A stretch of 36,311 nucleotides of DNA from Klebsiella pneumoniae (GTDB lineage Bacteria; Pseudomonadota; Gammaproteobacteria; Ga0077536): assembly GCA_945861225.1 (NCBI GenBank), contig CAMATU010000015.1, positions 1 through 36,311 of the forward strand, in the 5' to 3' direction. The position numbers and the translations under genes were made by a program. Position 1 is the stretch's first letter. Each line of letters begins with the position of its first letter. The notes beneath the pieces were generated by a model. It was given only the letters and a program-made list of their open reading frames with translations. It was not told the DNA's origin and did not search any database. Of the stretch, positions 1 to 7,469 are shown one piece after another.

Positions 1-86
1 GCGAGTTCAAAGTTGATATCATCAAGCACCCGCAACAATCCCTCGGGGCCTGCAAATTCTTTGCTTAAACGTTCGGCAATGATCAA
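1..86 (-). CDS. ybbA: ABC transporter ATP-binding protein, YbbA/LolD type (N-terminal fragment)
   Basis: Reading the reverse strand from position 86 gives an open frame to the window edge that starts IIAERLSKEFAG and continues to DDINFEL. This is the usual first beta-strand region of an ABC ATPase ahead of the Walker A motif, which lies outside the window. No ATG is available. The start is a TTG at 84-86 or another TTG at 96-98. In many gammaproteobacteria ybbA is transcribed divergently from tesA, which is the arrangement here. The fragment has under 30 codons, so the family call depends on the N-terminal pattern plus synteny. Its 5' end overlaps the start of tesA. Confidence 0.6.
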   Translation of the reverse strand, partial: MIIAERLSKEFAGPEGLLRVLDDINFEL

Positions 87-723
87 GCCGCTGGTCAAAT
101 GTCTGCTCTTGTTAGTTTGGGCAACCACGCCAGTATTGGCGGCGCCCGCTGTGCCAACAATTCTGGTGCTCGGCGATAGCCTGAGCGCAGCCTATGGCAT
201 CAATCTTAAGGACGGGTGGGTTGCGTTGTTGGAAGATCGTTTGCAGCGCGCAGGCTATCCGTATCGGGTGGTAAACGCGAGCATCAGTGGCGATACCACC
301 AGCGGCGGGCGGCGGCGTTTACCGGCGTTACTTGCGGCGCACCAGCCGCGTTTAGTACTCATCGAACTGGGTGCGAATGATGGGCTGCGGGGGGTTCCAT
401 TAACTGAAATCCGCAAAAATTTCAGGACGATGCTGGCCGCTATCGCGAAGACTCACGCCCACACGCTGCTGCTGCGAATGCGCTTGCCACCGAATTACGG
501 ACCGGCATATACCCAGGGCTTCGATGCGCTCTACGATCAGTTTGGAGATACCGCCCAAGGTGTTACGCTCGTGCCGTTTTTCTTGTCCGACGTAATTCTG
601 GAGCCGACGTTAATGCAAGCCGATGGACTGCATCCCACTGCCGCTGCCCAGCCACGCTTGCTGAATGCAGTGTGGCCGAGCTTACAAGACCAGCTTTCAG
701 CGTTGCCTGCGAGTCAGCCATGA
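79..723 (+). CDS. tesA: Arylesterase / acyl-CoA thioesterase I (SGNH/GDSL hydrolase)
   Basis: A 214-residue periplasmic serine hydrolase of the TesA family, which hydrolyses acyl-CoA thioesters and a range of esters and lysophospholipids. The ATG at 79 is chosen because it starts a signal peptide (positive residues at 3 and 7, hydrophobic stretch to about 20, Ala-rich cleavage region at 20-24). An upstream in-frame start at 13 would place it behind an unlikely hydrophilic extension. The GDSL block is at 32-35 with nucleophile Ser34, the conserved GAND block is at 98-101, and the C-terminal DGLHP block supplies Asp182 and His185 of the triad. E. coli TesA has 208 residues. The stop overlaps the next gene by 4 bp (ATGA), so the two are probably co-translated. 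Confidence 0.93.
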   Translation: MIKPLVKCLLLLVWATTPVLAAPAVPTILVLGDSLSAAYGINLKDGWVALLEDRLQRAGYPYRVVNASISGDTTSGGRRRLPALLAAHQPRLVLIELGANDGLRGVPLTEIRKNFRTMLAAIAKTHAHTLLLRMRLPPNYGPAYTQGFDALYDQFGDTAQGVTLVPFFLSDVILEPTLMQADGLHPTAAAQPRLLNAVWPSLQDQLSALPASQP

Positions 724-1292
724 ATTTTTGCAGCCAATGCGGCACGGGTAACCTGCGCTGGGAAGTGCCGAGCGGCGACAATCGTCCGCGGCATGTGTGT
801 GGCGACTGCAACGAGATTTTCTACCAGAACCCAAAGATAGTCGTCGGCTGCATCCCGGAGTGGGAAGACACCATTCTGCTCTGTCGGCGGGCCATTGAGC
901 CGCGCCATGGTTATTGGACATTGCCCGCCGGTTTTATGGAAAACGGCGAAACCACGCAAGAAGCGGCCGAGCGGGAAACCCTGGAAGAGGCGAACGCACG
1001 GGTGGAATTGCTGGGCCTGTATACCGTGATGAATATTCCGCACACCAGTCAGGTGTACATGATGTTTCGTTCACGCCTGCTGGACCTGGATTTTGGCCCT
1101 GGTACTGAGAGCCTGGAATGCAAACTGTTCCGGGAAGAGGAAATTCCGTGGCGGGAGCTCGCCTTTCCTACCATCGTGCATACTTTGGAATTGTATTTTG
1201 AAGAGCGACGGCAGGCCAAGTTCGGGATGCATCTCGGCGACATCGTGCGCGATACGCACCGTGCGCTGTTTGTCCCGCGTCGAAAAATCTAA
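720..1292 (+). CDS. Zinc-ribbon NUDIX hydrolase
   Basis: A 190-residue protein with an N-terminal zinc ribbon (Cys4, Cys7, Cys27, Cys30) and a NUDIX domain. The Nudix box spans about 71-93: Gly71, Glu77, then RETLEE at 85-90 with the metal-binding glutamates. The usual Gly near the end of the box is Asn92. NUDIX enzymes cleave nucleoside diphosphates linked to another moiety. The ribbon-plus-Nudix layout resembles NudC, but the protein is shorter than NudC (about 257 residues) and I do not see the NudC SQPWPFP motif, so ADP-ribose, NADH or another dinucleotide are all possible substrates. The ATG at 720 overlaps the tesA stop by 4 bp; longer starts at 672 would run inside tesA. Confidence 0.88.
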   Translation: MNFCSQCGTGNLRWEVPSGDNRPRHVCGDCNEIFYQNPKIVVGCIPEWEDTILLCRRAIEPRHGYWTLPAGFMENGETTQEAAERETLEEANARVELLGLYTVMNIPHTSQVYMMFRSRLLDLDFGPGTESLECKLFREEEIPWRELAFPTIVHTLELYFEERRQAKFGMHLGDIVRDTHRALFVPRRKI

Positions 1293-1305
1293 GGGAGATT
1301 GAGGA

Positions 1306-1650
<345 letters not shown>

Positions 1651-1681
1651 GGATGGAGTTCTCTGATGCTGCTACTTAGCT

Positions 1682-1764
1682 TATAGGTCGGATGAGCGGT
1701 AGCGTAATCCGACATCCAGGTAACCGCACAGCGTCGGATTACGCTACCGCTCATCCGACCTATA
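1682..1764. repeat. Perfect 32-bp inverted repeat (REP-like element / bidirectional terminator)
   Basis: Positions 1682-1713 and 1733-1764 are exact reverse complements (32 of 32), separated by a 19-nt loop. The outer arm contains TAGGTCGGATGAGCG and the inner part GCGTAATCCGAC. It lies between the convergent hinT and rho genes. The arm resembles the GTCGGATTA...TAATCCGAC palindromes scattered between genes in many proteobacteria. From one copy I cannot show that it is repeated in this genome. Such a stem would also work as a terminator for both flanking genes, although no strong U-run follows either arm. Confidence 0.85.
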
Positions 1765-1782
1765 CAGACACATTGGCGGCGC

Positions 1783-3039
1783 CTAGCGTTTCATCGAATC
1801 GAAGAACTCGGCGTTGTTCTTGGTCGCCTTAAGGCGTTCGAGCAGGAATTCCATCGCGGCCAGCTCTTCCATCGGGTGCAGGAGCTTACGCAGGATCCAC
1901 ATTTTTTGCAGTTCGTCGGGATGTGTGAGGAGTTCTTCACGTCGCGTGCCGGAACGATTGATATTAACGGCTGGGAAGATCCGTTTCTCTGCGATCTTGC
2001 GATCGAGATGGATTTCCATGTTGCCGGTGCCCTTGAACTCTTCGTAGATCACGTCGTCCATGCGCGATCCGGTATCGATCAACGCAGTCGCGATAATCGT
2101 GAGGCTGCCGCCTTCTTCGATATTGCGGGCGGCACCGAAGAAGCGTTTCGGGCGTTGCAGGGCGTTGGCATCCACGCCACCCGTTAGCACCTTGCCGGAG
2201 GCCGGCACGACGGTGTTATAAGCGCGCGCGAGGCGGGTGACTGAATCGAGCAAAATCACCACATCACGTTTGTGTTCTACCAGCCGCTTGGCCTTGTCGA
2301 TCACCATCTCAGCCACTTGCACGTGGCGGCTGGCGGGTTCATCGAAGGTACTTGCGATCACTTCGCCGCGCACCGAGCGCTGCATTTCAGTGACTTCCTC
2401 GGGACGTTCATCGATCAGCAGCACAATTAGGTAACACTCGGGATGATTGAGCGCGACCGAGTGCGCGATGCTCTGCAACATCATGGTTTTGCCGGCTTTC
2501 GGCGGCGAAATGATCAGGCCGCGCTGGCCTTTGCCGATCGGTGCCATCAGATCAATGATGCGTGGGGTGAGGTCTTCCCGACTGCCGTTGCCGAGCTCAA
2601 GTGAGAGCCTTTTGTTGGCGAACAGCGGGGTCAGGTTTTCGAACAAGACCTTATTTTTTGCGTTCTCAGGCGGCTCGAAGTTGATGTCGCTGACTTTGAG
2701 CAGTGCAAAGTAGCGTTCGCCATCCTTCGGCGGGCGAATCTTGCCGGAGATGGTATCGCCGGTGCGCAGATTAAAGCGGCGAATCTGGCTGGGCGAGACA
2801 TAGATATCGTCCGGGCCTGCGAGGTAGGAACTGTCCCCGGAGCGGAGAAAGCCGAAGCCGTCCTGCAGGATTTCGAGGACGCCGTCGCCGGAGATATCCT
2901 CGCCTTTCTTCGCATGGGCTTTGAGGATGCCAAAGATGACATCCTGCTTGCGCGAACGGGCGACGCCTTCGAGGCCCATTTCGTCGGCGATTGAGATCAG
3001 TTCAGGGACTGGTTTCTGTTTGAGTTCGGTAAGATTCAT
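1783..3039 (-). CDS. rho: Transcription termination factor Rho
   Basis: A 418-residue hexameric RNA-dependent ATPase that ends transcription at rut sites (419 residues in E. coli). The N-terminal helix bundle is at about 1-45, and the cold-shock-like RNA-binding fold contains the DGFGFLRS motif at 60-67. The ATPase core has the P-loop SPPKAGKT at 178-185 and a Walker B/Q-loop region including [15 protein letters not shown]. The start at 3039 (MNLTELK) matches the family; the frame could extend upstream to 3072, but that adds Cys/Thr-rich sequence not typical of Rho. No strong Shine-Dalgarno precedes it. The gene lies 184 nt downstream of trxA, as in E. coli (trxA-rho), and is convergent with hinT. 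Confidence 0.97.
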   Translation of the reverse strand: MNLTELKQKPVPELISIADEMGLEGVARSRKQDVIFGILKAHAKKGEDISGDGVLEILQDGFGFLRSGDSSYLAGPDDIYVSPSQIRRFNLRTGDTISGKIRPPKDGERYFALLKVSDINFEPPENAKNKVLFENLTPLFANKRLSLELGNGSREDLTPRIIDLMAPIGKGQRGLIISPPKAGKTMMLQSIAHSVALNHPECYLIVLLIDERPEEVTEMQRSVRGEVIASTFDEPASRHVQVAEMVIDKAKRLVEHKRDVVILLDSVTRLARAYNTVVPASGKVLTGGVDANALQRPKRFFGAARNIEEGGSLTIIATALIDTGSRMDDVIYEEFKGTGNMEIHLDRKIAEKRIFPAVNINRSGTRREELLTHPDELQKMWILRKLLHPMEELAAMEFLLERLKATKNNAEFFDSMKR

Positions 3040-3190
3040 CGTGCAACAATTGTTAGTTTGAGTTGAACACACACGTGGGATCCACGCGGTGGTCCGGAAG
3101 AAATTACTGGGGGTGTGAGAAAGAGCCTAGGACGGCTTTTTCGGATGCCTGTGACCCAACCATAGCACGCGATCTGTTCCGCGTCCAGAC

Positions 3191-3213
3191 GCCCGCAGGG
3201 CATGTCTGCGGGC
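3191..3213 (-). terminator. Hairpin downstream of trxA, in the trxA-rho spacer
   Basis: An 8-bp perfect stem (GCCCGCAG / CTGCGGGC) with a 7-nt loop starts about 10 nt past the trxA stop on the - strand. No clear U-tract follows, so it could be a weak terminator, an mRNA-stabilising 3' end, or part of the rho leader. In E. coli the long rho leader is the site of Rho autoregulation; the similar spacer length here fits that idea but does not prove it. Confidence 0.45.
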
Positions 3214-3223
3214 TGGATGGCCT

Positions 3224-3553
3224 TTAAATATTGCTGTCGATAAACGCCGTCAGCTGCGATTTGGTCAGCGCGCCGACATGGGTTGCGACCACCCCGCCAT
3301 CCTTGAAGAGCATCAACGTGGGGACGCCCCGGATGCCATATTTCATGGACGTCGCGTGGTTATCGTCCACATCCAGCTTGGCGATTTTCAACCGTTCCTG
3401 ATACTCAGTAGAAACCTCATCCAGGATCGGCGCGATCATGCGACAAGGGCCGCACCATTCGGCCCAATAATCCACGAGCACTGGTTTATTGGATTTAAGG
3501 ACATCGGTGTCGAAGGAATCGTCGGTGACATAGACGATATTCTGATTGCTCAT
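3224..3553 (-). CDS. trxA: Thioredoxin 1
   Basis: A 109-residue cytosolic disulfide reductase, the same size as E. coli TrxA. The active site WCGPC is at 33-37 (redox cysteines 34 and 37), followed by the helix with RMIAPILDE. The cis-Pro loop RGVPTLMLF and the C-terminal G-LTKSQL helix are present. It reduces protein disulfides such as those of ribonucleotide reductase, and is itself reduced by thioredoxin reductase. The ribosome site is weak. The gene is divergent from lptM, leaving a 180-bp spacer (3554-3733) that should hold promoters for both directions, although I could not pick convincing -35/-10 boxes there. Confidence 0.97.
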   Translation of the reverse strand: MSNQNIVYVTDDSFDTDVLKSNKPVLVDYWAEWCGPCRMIAPILDEVSTEYQERLKIAKLDVDDNHATSMKYGIRGVPTLMLFKDGGVVATHVGALTKSQLTAFIDSNI

Positions 3554-3733
3554 GTTGGGGGGATTACTCCGCGCAGTGGGTTGCGTGGATTGTCGGCCGA
3601 TCCCTGCGCCAAATGCAAGCTTGCCCAGGCTGCGAAGTGTGCGCCGAGAGGTGACACCGCTAACGCTCCCAGCGACAAACCCCGGTCGATTGCGCTAGGC
3701 TTTGCAGGCTGTTTCAGGTGTGAAAATTCGTCA

Positions 3734-3865
3734 ATGACCGCTATACCTCGTCAGATCTTTGCCGCCGCGTCGCTGCTGTGTGCGCTGCTCCTCTGTGGCT
3801 GTGGCCAGAAAGGCGAACTCTATCTCCCTGACCAAGCGCCTGCCCACCAGCCCACGCGCAAGTAA
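3734..3865 (+). CDS. lptM: LptM-type small outer-membrane lipoprotein (YifL family)
   Basis: A 43-residue ORF with a basic-hydrophobic signal peptide, a lipobox ending LCGC (predicted lipidated Cys23), and GQKGELYLP directly after it. The C-G-x-KGxLYxP signature is diagnostic of the YifL/LptM family. E. coli LptM binds the LPS translocon LptDE and helps its oxidative maturation. It sits 13 bp upstream of lysA on the same strand. In related genomes lptM precedes lysA and/or dapF, so the context agrees. A longer reading of this frame begins inside the antisense of trxA and is not credible. Confidence 0.9.
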   Translation: MTAIPRQIFAAASLLCALLLCGCGQKGELYLPDQAPAHQPTRK

Positions 3866-3878
3866 GCGCGACGCCCTG

Positions 3879-5117
3879 ATGAGTTTTTATCGCGACGCCG
3901 GACGTTTGATGGTGGAGGACGTGCCGCTCGCCGAGCTGGCCGCGCGCTTCGGCACCCCATGTTATGTCTACTCACGCGCACAGCTCACCAGTAACTGGCA
4001 GGCCTACGACACTGCCTTCGGGCCGCGACCTCATCGCATTCATTACGCCGTTAAGGCCAATAGTAATCTTGCGATCCTGAACATTCTGCAGCGACTTGGT
4101 TGTGGCTTTGACATTGTCTCGGGCGGTGAACTTGCGCGCACCTTGGCGGCGGGCGCGGTGGGCCCGGACCTGGTGTTCTCGGGAGTTGGCAAGCGGGAAG
4201 ATGAATTGGTCGCCGCGTTACAAGCGAAGGTGGCGTGTATTAATGTTGAATCCGCCCCAGAACTCGCGCGACTCGCCGCAGTCGCTGAACGCTTGGGGTG
4301 CCGTGCACCGATCGCGCTGCGCGTTAATCCCGCAGTGGATCCGAAGACCCATCCCTATATTTCTACCGGCCTCGAGCAGAATAAGTTCGGGGTGCCGATG
4401 CGCGACGCGCTCGATCTCTATCGCACCGCGGCCGCGCTCCCACAGCTGGAAGTCAAAGGTATCGCCTGCCATATCGGCTCTCAGCTCACGGATCTCGCGC
4501 CCATTGCCGACACCGTGCAGCGGGTGGTGGAGCTCGCGCTACAACTCGAGGCCAGCGGAATTTCTCTCACGCATTTAGACCTCGGCGGCGGCTTGGGGAT
4601 TCGCTATCAGGACGAGACGCCGCCTTCTTTCGCCGCGTATGTGCGAACTTTGTGCGATGTGCCCGCGCGCTTTGCGGTGCATATCGAACCAGGTCGCTCG
4701 CTGGTTGGTAACGCGGGTGTACTGTTGACGACAGTCGAATATCTCAAACACACGGCGCGTAATTTCGCGATTTGCGACGCCGCGATGACCGAGCTTATTC
4801 GACCGGCACTGTATGGCGCGTGGCATGACGTGCAGGTCCTGGAAGCGCCGTCGCCGACCGCTGTGCAGATGACTTACGAGCTGGTCGGGCCCGTGTGCGA
4901 AAGTGCCGATTTCCTGGCGCATAGCCGTGCTCTGGCACTGCGACCGGGCAGCCGCCTGGCCCTCATGAATGCCGGGGCTTATGGCTTTGTGATGGCGTCG
5001 AATTACAACTCACGCCCGCGCCCACCAGAGATATTGGTGGATGGTGCCACCGTACACGAGGTCCGCGCGCGCGAAACCTTGGTTGATTTAATGGCAGGCG
5101 AGCGCCTGTTGAATTAA
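3879..5117 (+). CDS. lysA: Diaminopimelate decarboxylase
   Basis: A 412-residue PLP enzyme catalysing the last step of lysine synthesis, meso-diaminopimelate to L-lysine plus CO2. It has an N-terminal alanine-racemase-like barrel and a C-terminal beta domain. PLP-binding Lys59 lies in HYAVKANSN, the HIGSQ motif is at 198-202, the phosphate-binding GGGLG is at 236-240, EPGRS is at 270-274, the active-site Cys340 from the partner subunit is in CES, and a GAYGFVMASNYN block lies near the C terminus. ATG 3879 gives the family-typical MSFYRDAG start, 13 bp after lptM. dapF, often next in this cluster, is absent; glnA follows instead. Confidence 0.96.
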   Translation: MSFYRDAGRLMVEDVPLAELAARFGTPCYVYSRAQLTSNWQAYDTAFGPRPHRIHYAVKANSNLAILNILQRLGCGFDIVSGGELARTLAAGAVGPDLVFSGVGKREDELVAALQAKVACINVESAPELARLAAVAERLGCRAPIALRVNPAVDPKTHPYISTGLEQNKFGVPMRDALDLYRTAAALPQLEVKGIACHIGSQLTDLAPIADTVQRVVELALQLEASGISLTHLDLGGGLGIRYQDETPPSFAAYVRTLCDVPARFAVHIEPGRSLVGNAGVLLTTVEYLKHTARNFAICDAAMTELIRPALYGAWHDVQVLEAPSPTAVQMTYELVGPVCESADFLAHSRALALRPGSRLALMNAGAYGFVMASNYNSRPRPPEILVDGATVHEVRARETLVDLMAGERLLN

Positions 5118-5142
5118 GGCTCGGGGTCCTATCCTTCTTCGC

Positions 5143-5157
5143 GCGTTAAAAAAGTGC
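5143..5157 (+). promoter_or_regulatory. Distal NtrC-like binding dyad upstream of glnA
   Basis: GCGT-N7-GTGC matches the GCAC-N7-GTGC core of NtrC enhancers perfectly in the right half-site and at 2 of 4 bases in the left. It is centred near 5150, about 115 bp upstream of the predicted start. On its own it would be weak evidence. Its 31-bp centre-to-centre distance (about three helical turns) from the perfect dyad at 5174-5188 is close to the spacing of the paired high-affinity E. coli glnA sites. Confidence 0.5.
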
Positions 5158-5173
5158 GGGAAAATTCTAAAGC

Positions 5174-5188
5174 GCACGTTTATAGTGC
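5174..5188 (+). promoter_or_regulatory. Proximal NtrC-like binding dyad upstream of glnA
   Basis: GCAC-GTTTATA-GTGC is an exact match to the NtrC enhancer core, a 4+4 dyad with a 7-nt AT-rich centre. It is centred near 5181, about 84 bp upstream of the predicted sigma-54 start. Phosphorylated NtrC (gene at 8534-9952) is the expected ligand. The location on the correct side of a canonical sigma-54 promoter supports the call. Confidence 0.72.
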
Positions 5189-5237
5189 GAAACCTAAGCC
5201 GCGAAATTCGAAGCATCGAAAATTCAATGAGATACGG

Positions 5238-5254
5238 TTGGCACCAATCGTGCT
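5238..5254 (+). promoter_or_regulatory. Sigma-54 (RpoN) promoter of glnA
   Basis: TTGGCAC followed by CAATCGTGCT gives the invariant GG (5240-5241) and GC (5252-5253) with exactly 10 nt between them. The -24 element TTGGCAC is a full match to consensus; the -12 element is GTGC rather than TTGC. The predicted start is near 5265, giving a leader of about 214 nt. NtrC-like sites lie upstream, as sigma-54 activation requires. Confidence 0.82.
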
Positions 5255-5309
5255 GAATCCGCACCATAGACGCCGACGCAAGGTCACGCCGCGCATGCGC
5301 TAGCAGCCG

Positions 5310-5380
5310 CGGACTTGGGGATACCTTGCGAGACGGCGGGAGCGCGAGACCAGCGCCGTAGCAGATTCCTCCCAAGTCCG
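5310..5380 (+). ncRNA. Candidate structured RNA element in the glnA 5' leader
   Basis: A 10-bp perfect outer stem (5310-5319 with 5371-5380, CGGACTTGGG / CCCAAGTCCG) encloses an inner 6-bp perfect stem (5333-5338 with 5354-5359, ACGGCG / CGCCGT). It lies wholly inside the predicted leader and ends about 86 nt before the AGGAG ribosome site. I do not recognise it as a named riboswitch. It could affect mRNA stability or translation, or it could be a chance fold in GC-rich DNA. Covariation among relatives would decide. Confidence 0.35.
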
Positions 5381-5478
5381 ACCGGCGGCTAAGGCCTGGA
5401 CGAACTTTCGCGAACTCGGATGCTCCGGACCTCCGGCAAATTACTTGTAGAAAACCATGGCCAGTAGGAGTGAGACAG

Positions 5479-6888
5479 ATGTCAGTCGATAGTGTGTTGA
5501 AACTAATAAAAGACGAAGAGGTGCGGTTCGTTGACCTGCGGTTCACCGATACCCGCGGGAAAGACCAGCATGTCACTTTCCCGTCCCATCAACTCGATGC
5601 GGACGTCTTCGAAGACGGCAAGATGTTCGATGGTTCGTCCATTGCCGGTTGGAAAGGGATCCACGAATCCGACATGATTCTGATGCCCGATGCCTCAACT
5701 GCCGTGCTCGATCCTTTCTTTGAAGAAAAAACGCTGATCGTGCGCTGCGATATCGTCGAGCCCTCCACTGGCCAGGGCTATGAGCGTGATCCACGTTCGC
5801 TCGCCAAGCGTGCGGAAGCGTATTTGAAATCGACCGGCATTGGCGACACTGCATTTTTTGGCCCGGAACCTGAATTTTTCGTCTTTGATGACGTGCGCTG
5901 GTCACAGGAAATGCGCGGCGGTTTCTATGAGATCGACTCCGATGAAGGGTATTGGAGTTCGAAGAAGCAGATGGAAAGCGGCAATCCAGGCCACCGTCCG
6001 GGCATCAAGGGCGGATACTTCCCAGTGCCGCCGGTCGACTCCCTGCAGGATCTGCGCTCTGAAATGTGCGTGGTCCTGGAACGCATGGGGATCCCGGTTG
6101 AAGTACACCATCATGAAGTGGCCACTGCCGGCCAGTGCGAAATCGGTACCCGTTTCGATTCGCTGGTGAAACGCGCCGATTCGCTGCAAATTCTGAAGTA
6201 TGTCGTGCACAACGTGGCGCATAGCTTCGGCAAAACCGTCACCTTCATGCCGAAACCGTTGGTCGGCGATAACGGCAGCGGGATGCACTGTCACCAGTCA
6301 ATCGCCAAGGCCGGCCAGAATTTATTTCCTGGCGACCGTTACGGCGGTATGTCCGATCTCGCCTTGCACTACATCGGCGGCATCATCAAACATGCGCGCG
6401 CGATTAATGCCTTCACCAATGCCAGCACCAACAGCTACAAGCGTTTAGTGCCTGGCTTCGAAGCGCCTACGATGCTGGCCTACTCCGCACGTAACCGTTC
6501 AGCCTCCATTCGTATTCCTTGGATTTCGAACCCCAAAGGTCGCCGTATCGAGGTGCGCTTCCCCGATTGCACTGCAAATCCATACTTTGCGTTTTCAGTG
6601 ATGTTGATGGCCGGGATCGATGGCATCAAGAACAAGATCGATCCGGGTGCGCCGATGGACAAGGATTTGTACGATTTGGAGCCGGAAGAAGCCAAACATA
6701 TTCCGACGGTCTGTCATTCACTCGATCAAGCCCTTGATTGCCTCGACAAAGATCGCGATTTCCTGAAAGCAGGCGGGGTGTTCACGGATGACACCATCGA
6801 TGCCTACATCGCGCTCAAGATGCAGGAAGTCACGCGCTTCAGAATGACGCCGCATCCGTGTGAATTCGACATGTACTACAGTTGCTGA
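5479..6888 (+). CDS. glnA: Glutamine synthetase, type I
   Basis: A 469-residue dodecameric enzyme making glutamine from glutamate, ammonia and ATP, identical in length to E. coli GlnA. Visible signatures are the DGSSI loop at 51-55, the GPEPEFF metal site around 128-134, [14 protein letters not shown] at 210-223, the [13 protein letters not shown]/metal loop around 265-274, and the NRSASIRIP region around 339-347. Tyr398 in DLYDLEPEE is the expected adenylylation site controlled by GlnE. The start at 5479 is chosen because AGGAG lies 8 nt upstream; the GTG at 5470 would overlap that site. It heads the nitrogen-control block with ntrBC and is probably driven by sigma-54 and NtrC. Confidence 0.98.
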   Translation: MSVDSVLKLIKDEEVRFVDLRFTDTRGKDQHVTFPSHQLDADVFEDGKMFDGSSIAGWKGIHESDMILMPDASTAVLDPFFEEKTLIVRCDIVEPSTGQGYERDPRSLAKRAEAYLKSTGIGDTAFFGPEPEFFVFDDVRWSQEMRGGFYEIDSDEGYWSSKKQMESGNPGHRPGIKGGYFPVPPVDSLQDLRSEMCVVLERMGIPVEVHHHEVATAGQCEIGTRFDSLVKRADSLQILKYVVHNVAHSFGKTVTFMPKPLVGDNGSGMHCHQSIAKAGQNLFPGDRYGGMSDLALHYIGGIIKHARAINAFTNASTNSYKRLVPGFEAPTMLAYSARNRSASIRIPWISNPKGRRIEVRFPDCTANPYFAFSVMLMAGIDGIKNKIDPGAPMDKDLYDLEPEEAKHIPTVCHSLDQALDCLDKDRDFLKAGGVFTDDTIDAYIALKMQEVTRFRMTPHPCEFDMYYSC

Positions 6889-6911
6889 GTAAGTCTACCC
6901 ACGACTTACCA

Positions 6912-6941
6912 CAAGCCCCCGGCAGCGGGGGCTTGTTGTTT
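6912..6941 (+). terminator. Intrinsic terminator after glnA
   Basis: A 9-bp perfect GC-rich stem (CAAGCCCCC at 6912-6920, GGGGGCTTG at 6927-6935) with a 6-nt loop is followed by TTGTTT. It begins 23 nt past the glnA stop and separates glnA from the downstream secreted protein and ntrBC. As in E. coli, partial read-through could supply low-level ntrBC transcription. The short 3' UTR could also give rise to a glnA 3'-derived small RNA, but nothing in the sequence proves that. Confidence 0.85.
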
Positions 6942-6956
6942 CGGCCAGCACTTCGC

Positions 6957-7379
6957 GTGGTGATAGTGAGCGCGCAACTGGTGCTGCTGGTTGGCCTGAC
7001 TGGCTTGCCTCACGTCTCTGCCGCGCCGGCAACGAAGCCTCCCTACCAACGGTTGTCGATTGCGACACCGTTGAATCAAGCGACCTTACGTGACAACGGC
7101 GGTGATGTGACCGTGCGCGTGGAACTTACGCCGCCACTCCAGCGCGATCATCGGCATCGCCTAAAACTGCTGGTCGATGGCCGGCGCAAAACGTGGCCTG
7201 GCGACGAGCTAACCTTGGTGTTGAAGAATGTCAGTCGTGGAACGCATGAGATTGTGGCGTTGGTGGTGGATTCTCGGAATGCAGAACTCGTGCGCTCTGC
7301 GCCGGTGACCATTTATCTCCACCGACGCTCATTGCTTCACCCCAACCAAAAAGAGCAGCGCGCGAAAAAGCCCGACTAA
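6957..7379 (+). CDS. Small secreted protein related to the C-terminal part of DUF4124 proteins
   Basis: About 140 residues. I place the start at a GTG (6957; 6960 and 6966 are alternatives) because the open frame otherwise runs back through the glnA terminator. It begins with a hydrophobic signal peptide (about residues 2-17), a possible cleavage near SAAPA, then a beta-rich domain starting YQRLSIATPLN and ending VTIYLHR. This Ig-like domain is what I associate with the C-terminal half of DUF4124-domain proteins, commonly encoded between glnA and ntrB. The N-terminal DUF4124 half appears to be missing. The C-terminal tail is basic and charged. Its role is unknown; the neighbours suggest only a conserved position, not a function in nitrogen control. 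Confidence 0.62.
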   Translation: MVIVSAQLVLLVGLTGLPHVSAAPATKPPYQRLSIATPLNQATLRDNGGDVTVRVELTPPLQRDHRHRLKLLVDGRRKTWPGDELTLVLKNVSRGTHEIVALVVDSRNAELVRSAPVTIYLHRRSLLHPNQKEQRAKKPD

Positions 7380-7407
7380 ACGGCCTCTATTGGTCCAATT
7401 CCTGCAA

Positions 7408-7430
7408 GTTACTTCGTGGAGTAACCACGA
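7408..7430 (+). promoter_or_regulatory. Two mutually exclusive hairpins upstream of ntrB
   Basis: GTTACT (7408-7413) can pair with AGTAAC (7420-7425), and TCGTGG (7414-7419) can pair with CCACGA (7425-7430). The two 6-bp perfect stems cannot form together. They lie 40 nt before ntrB, whose ribosome site is weak. This could be a small attenuator or a chance overlap of short palindromes. Confidence 0.3.
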
Positions 7431-7469
7431 GCGGTTTCTGGATCCCTGAATAAGCCACCTGAGCAATGC

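Larger units (their letters stand above)
5118..5478 (+). promoter_or_regulatory. glnA control region (361 bp, no gene)
   Basis: No plausible ORF occupies this spacer between lysA and glnA. It contains two NtrC-like dyads (5143-5157 and 5174-5188), a sigma-54 promoter (5238-5254), a nested stem-loop in the predicted leader (5310-5380), a GCGCATGCGC palindrome (5291-5300) and an AGGAG ribosome site (5466-5470). A TATAGT hexamer at 5181-5186 inside the second dyad could be a -10 box of a sigma-70 promoter that NtrC would occlude, but I see no good -35. The order enhancer-promoter-leader-gene resembles E. coli glnA. Confidence 0.8.

Noticed and set aside
5088..5576. - strand frame of 162 codons across the glnA control region
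   Set aside because: It overlaps the glnA start and contains no recognisable protein features; the region is better explained by regulatory sites.
6882..6956. ATG start at 6882 for the small secreted protein
   Set aside because: The start overlaps glnA and the frame would run through the strong terminator at 6912-6941; a GTG start at 6957 directly before the signal peptide is more plausible.
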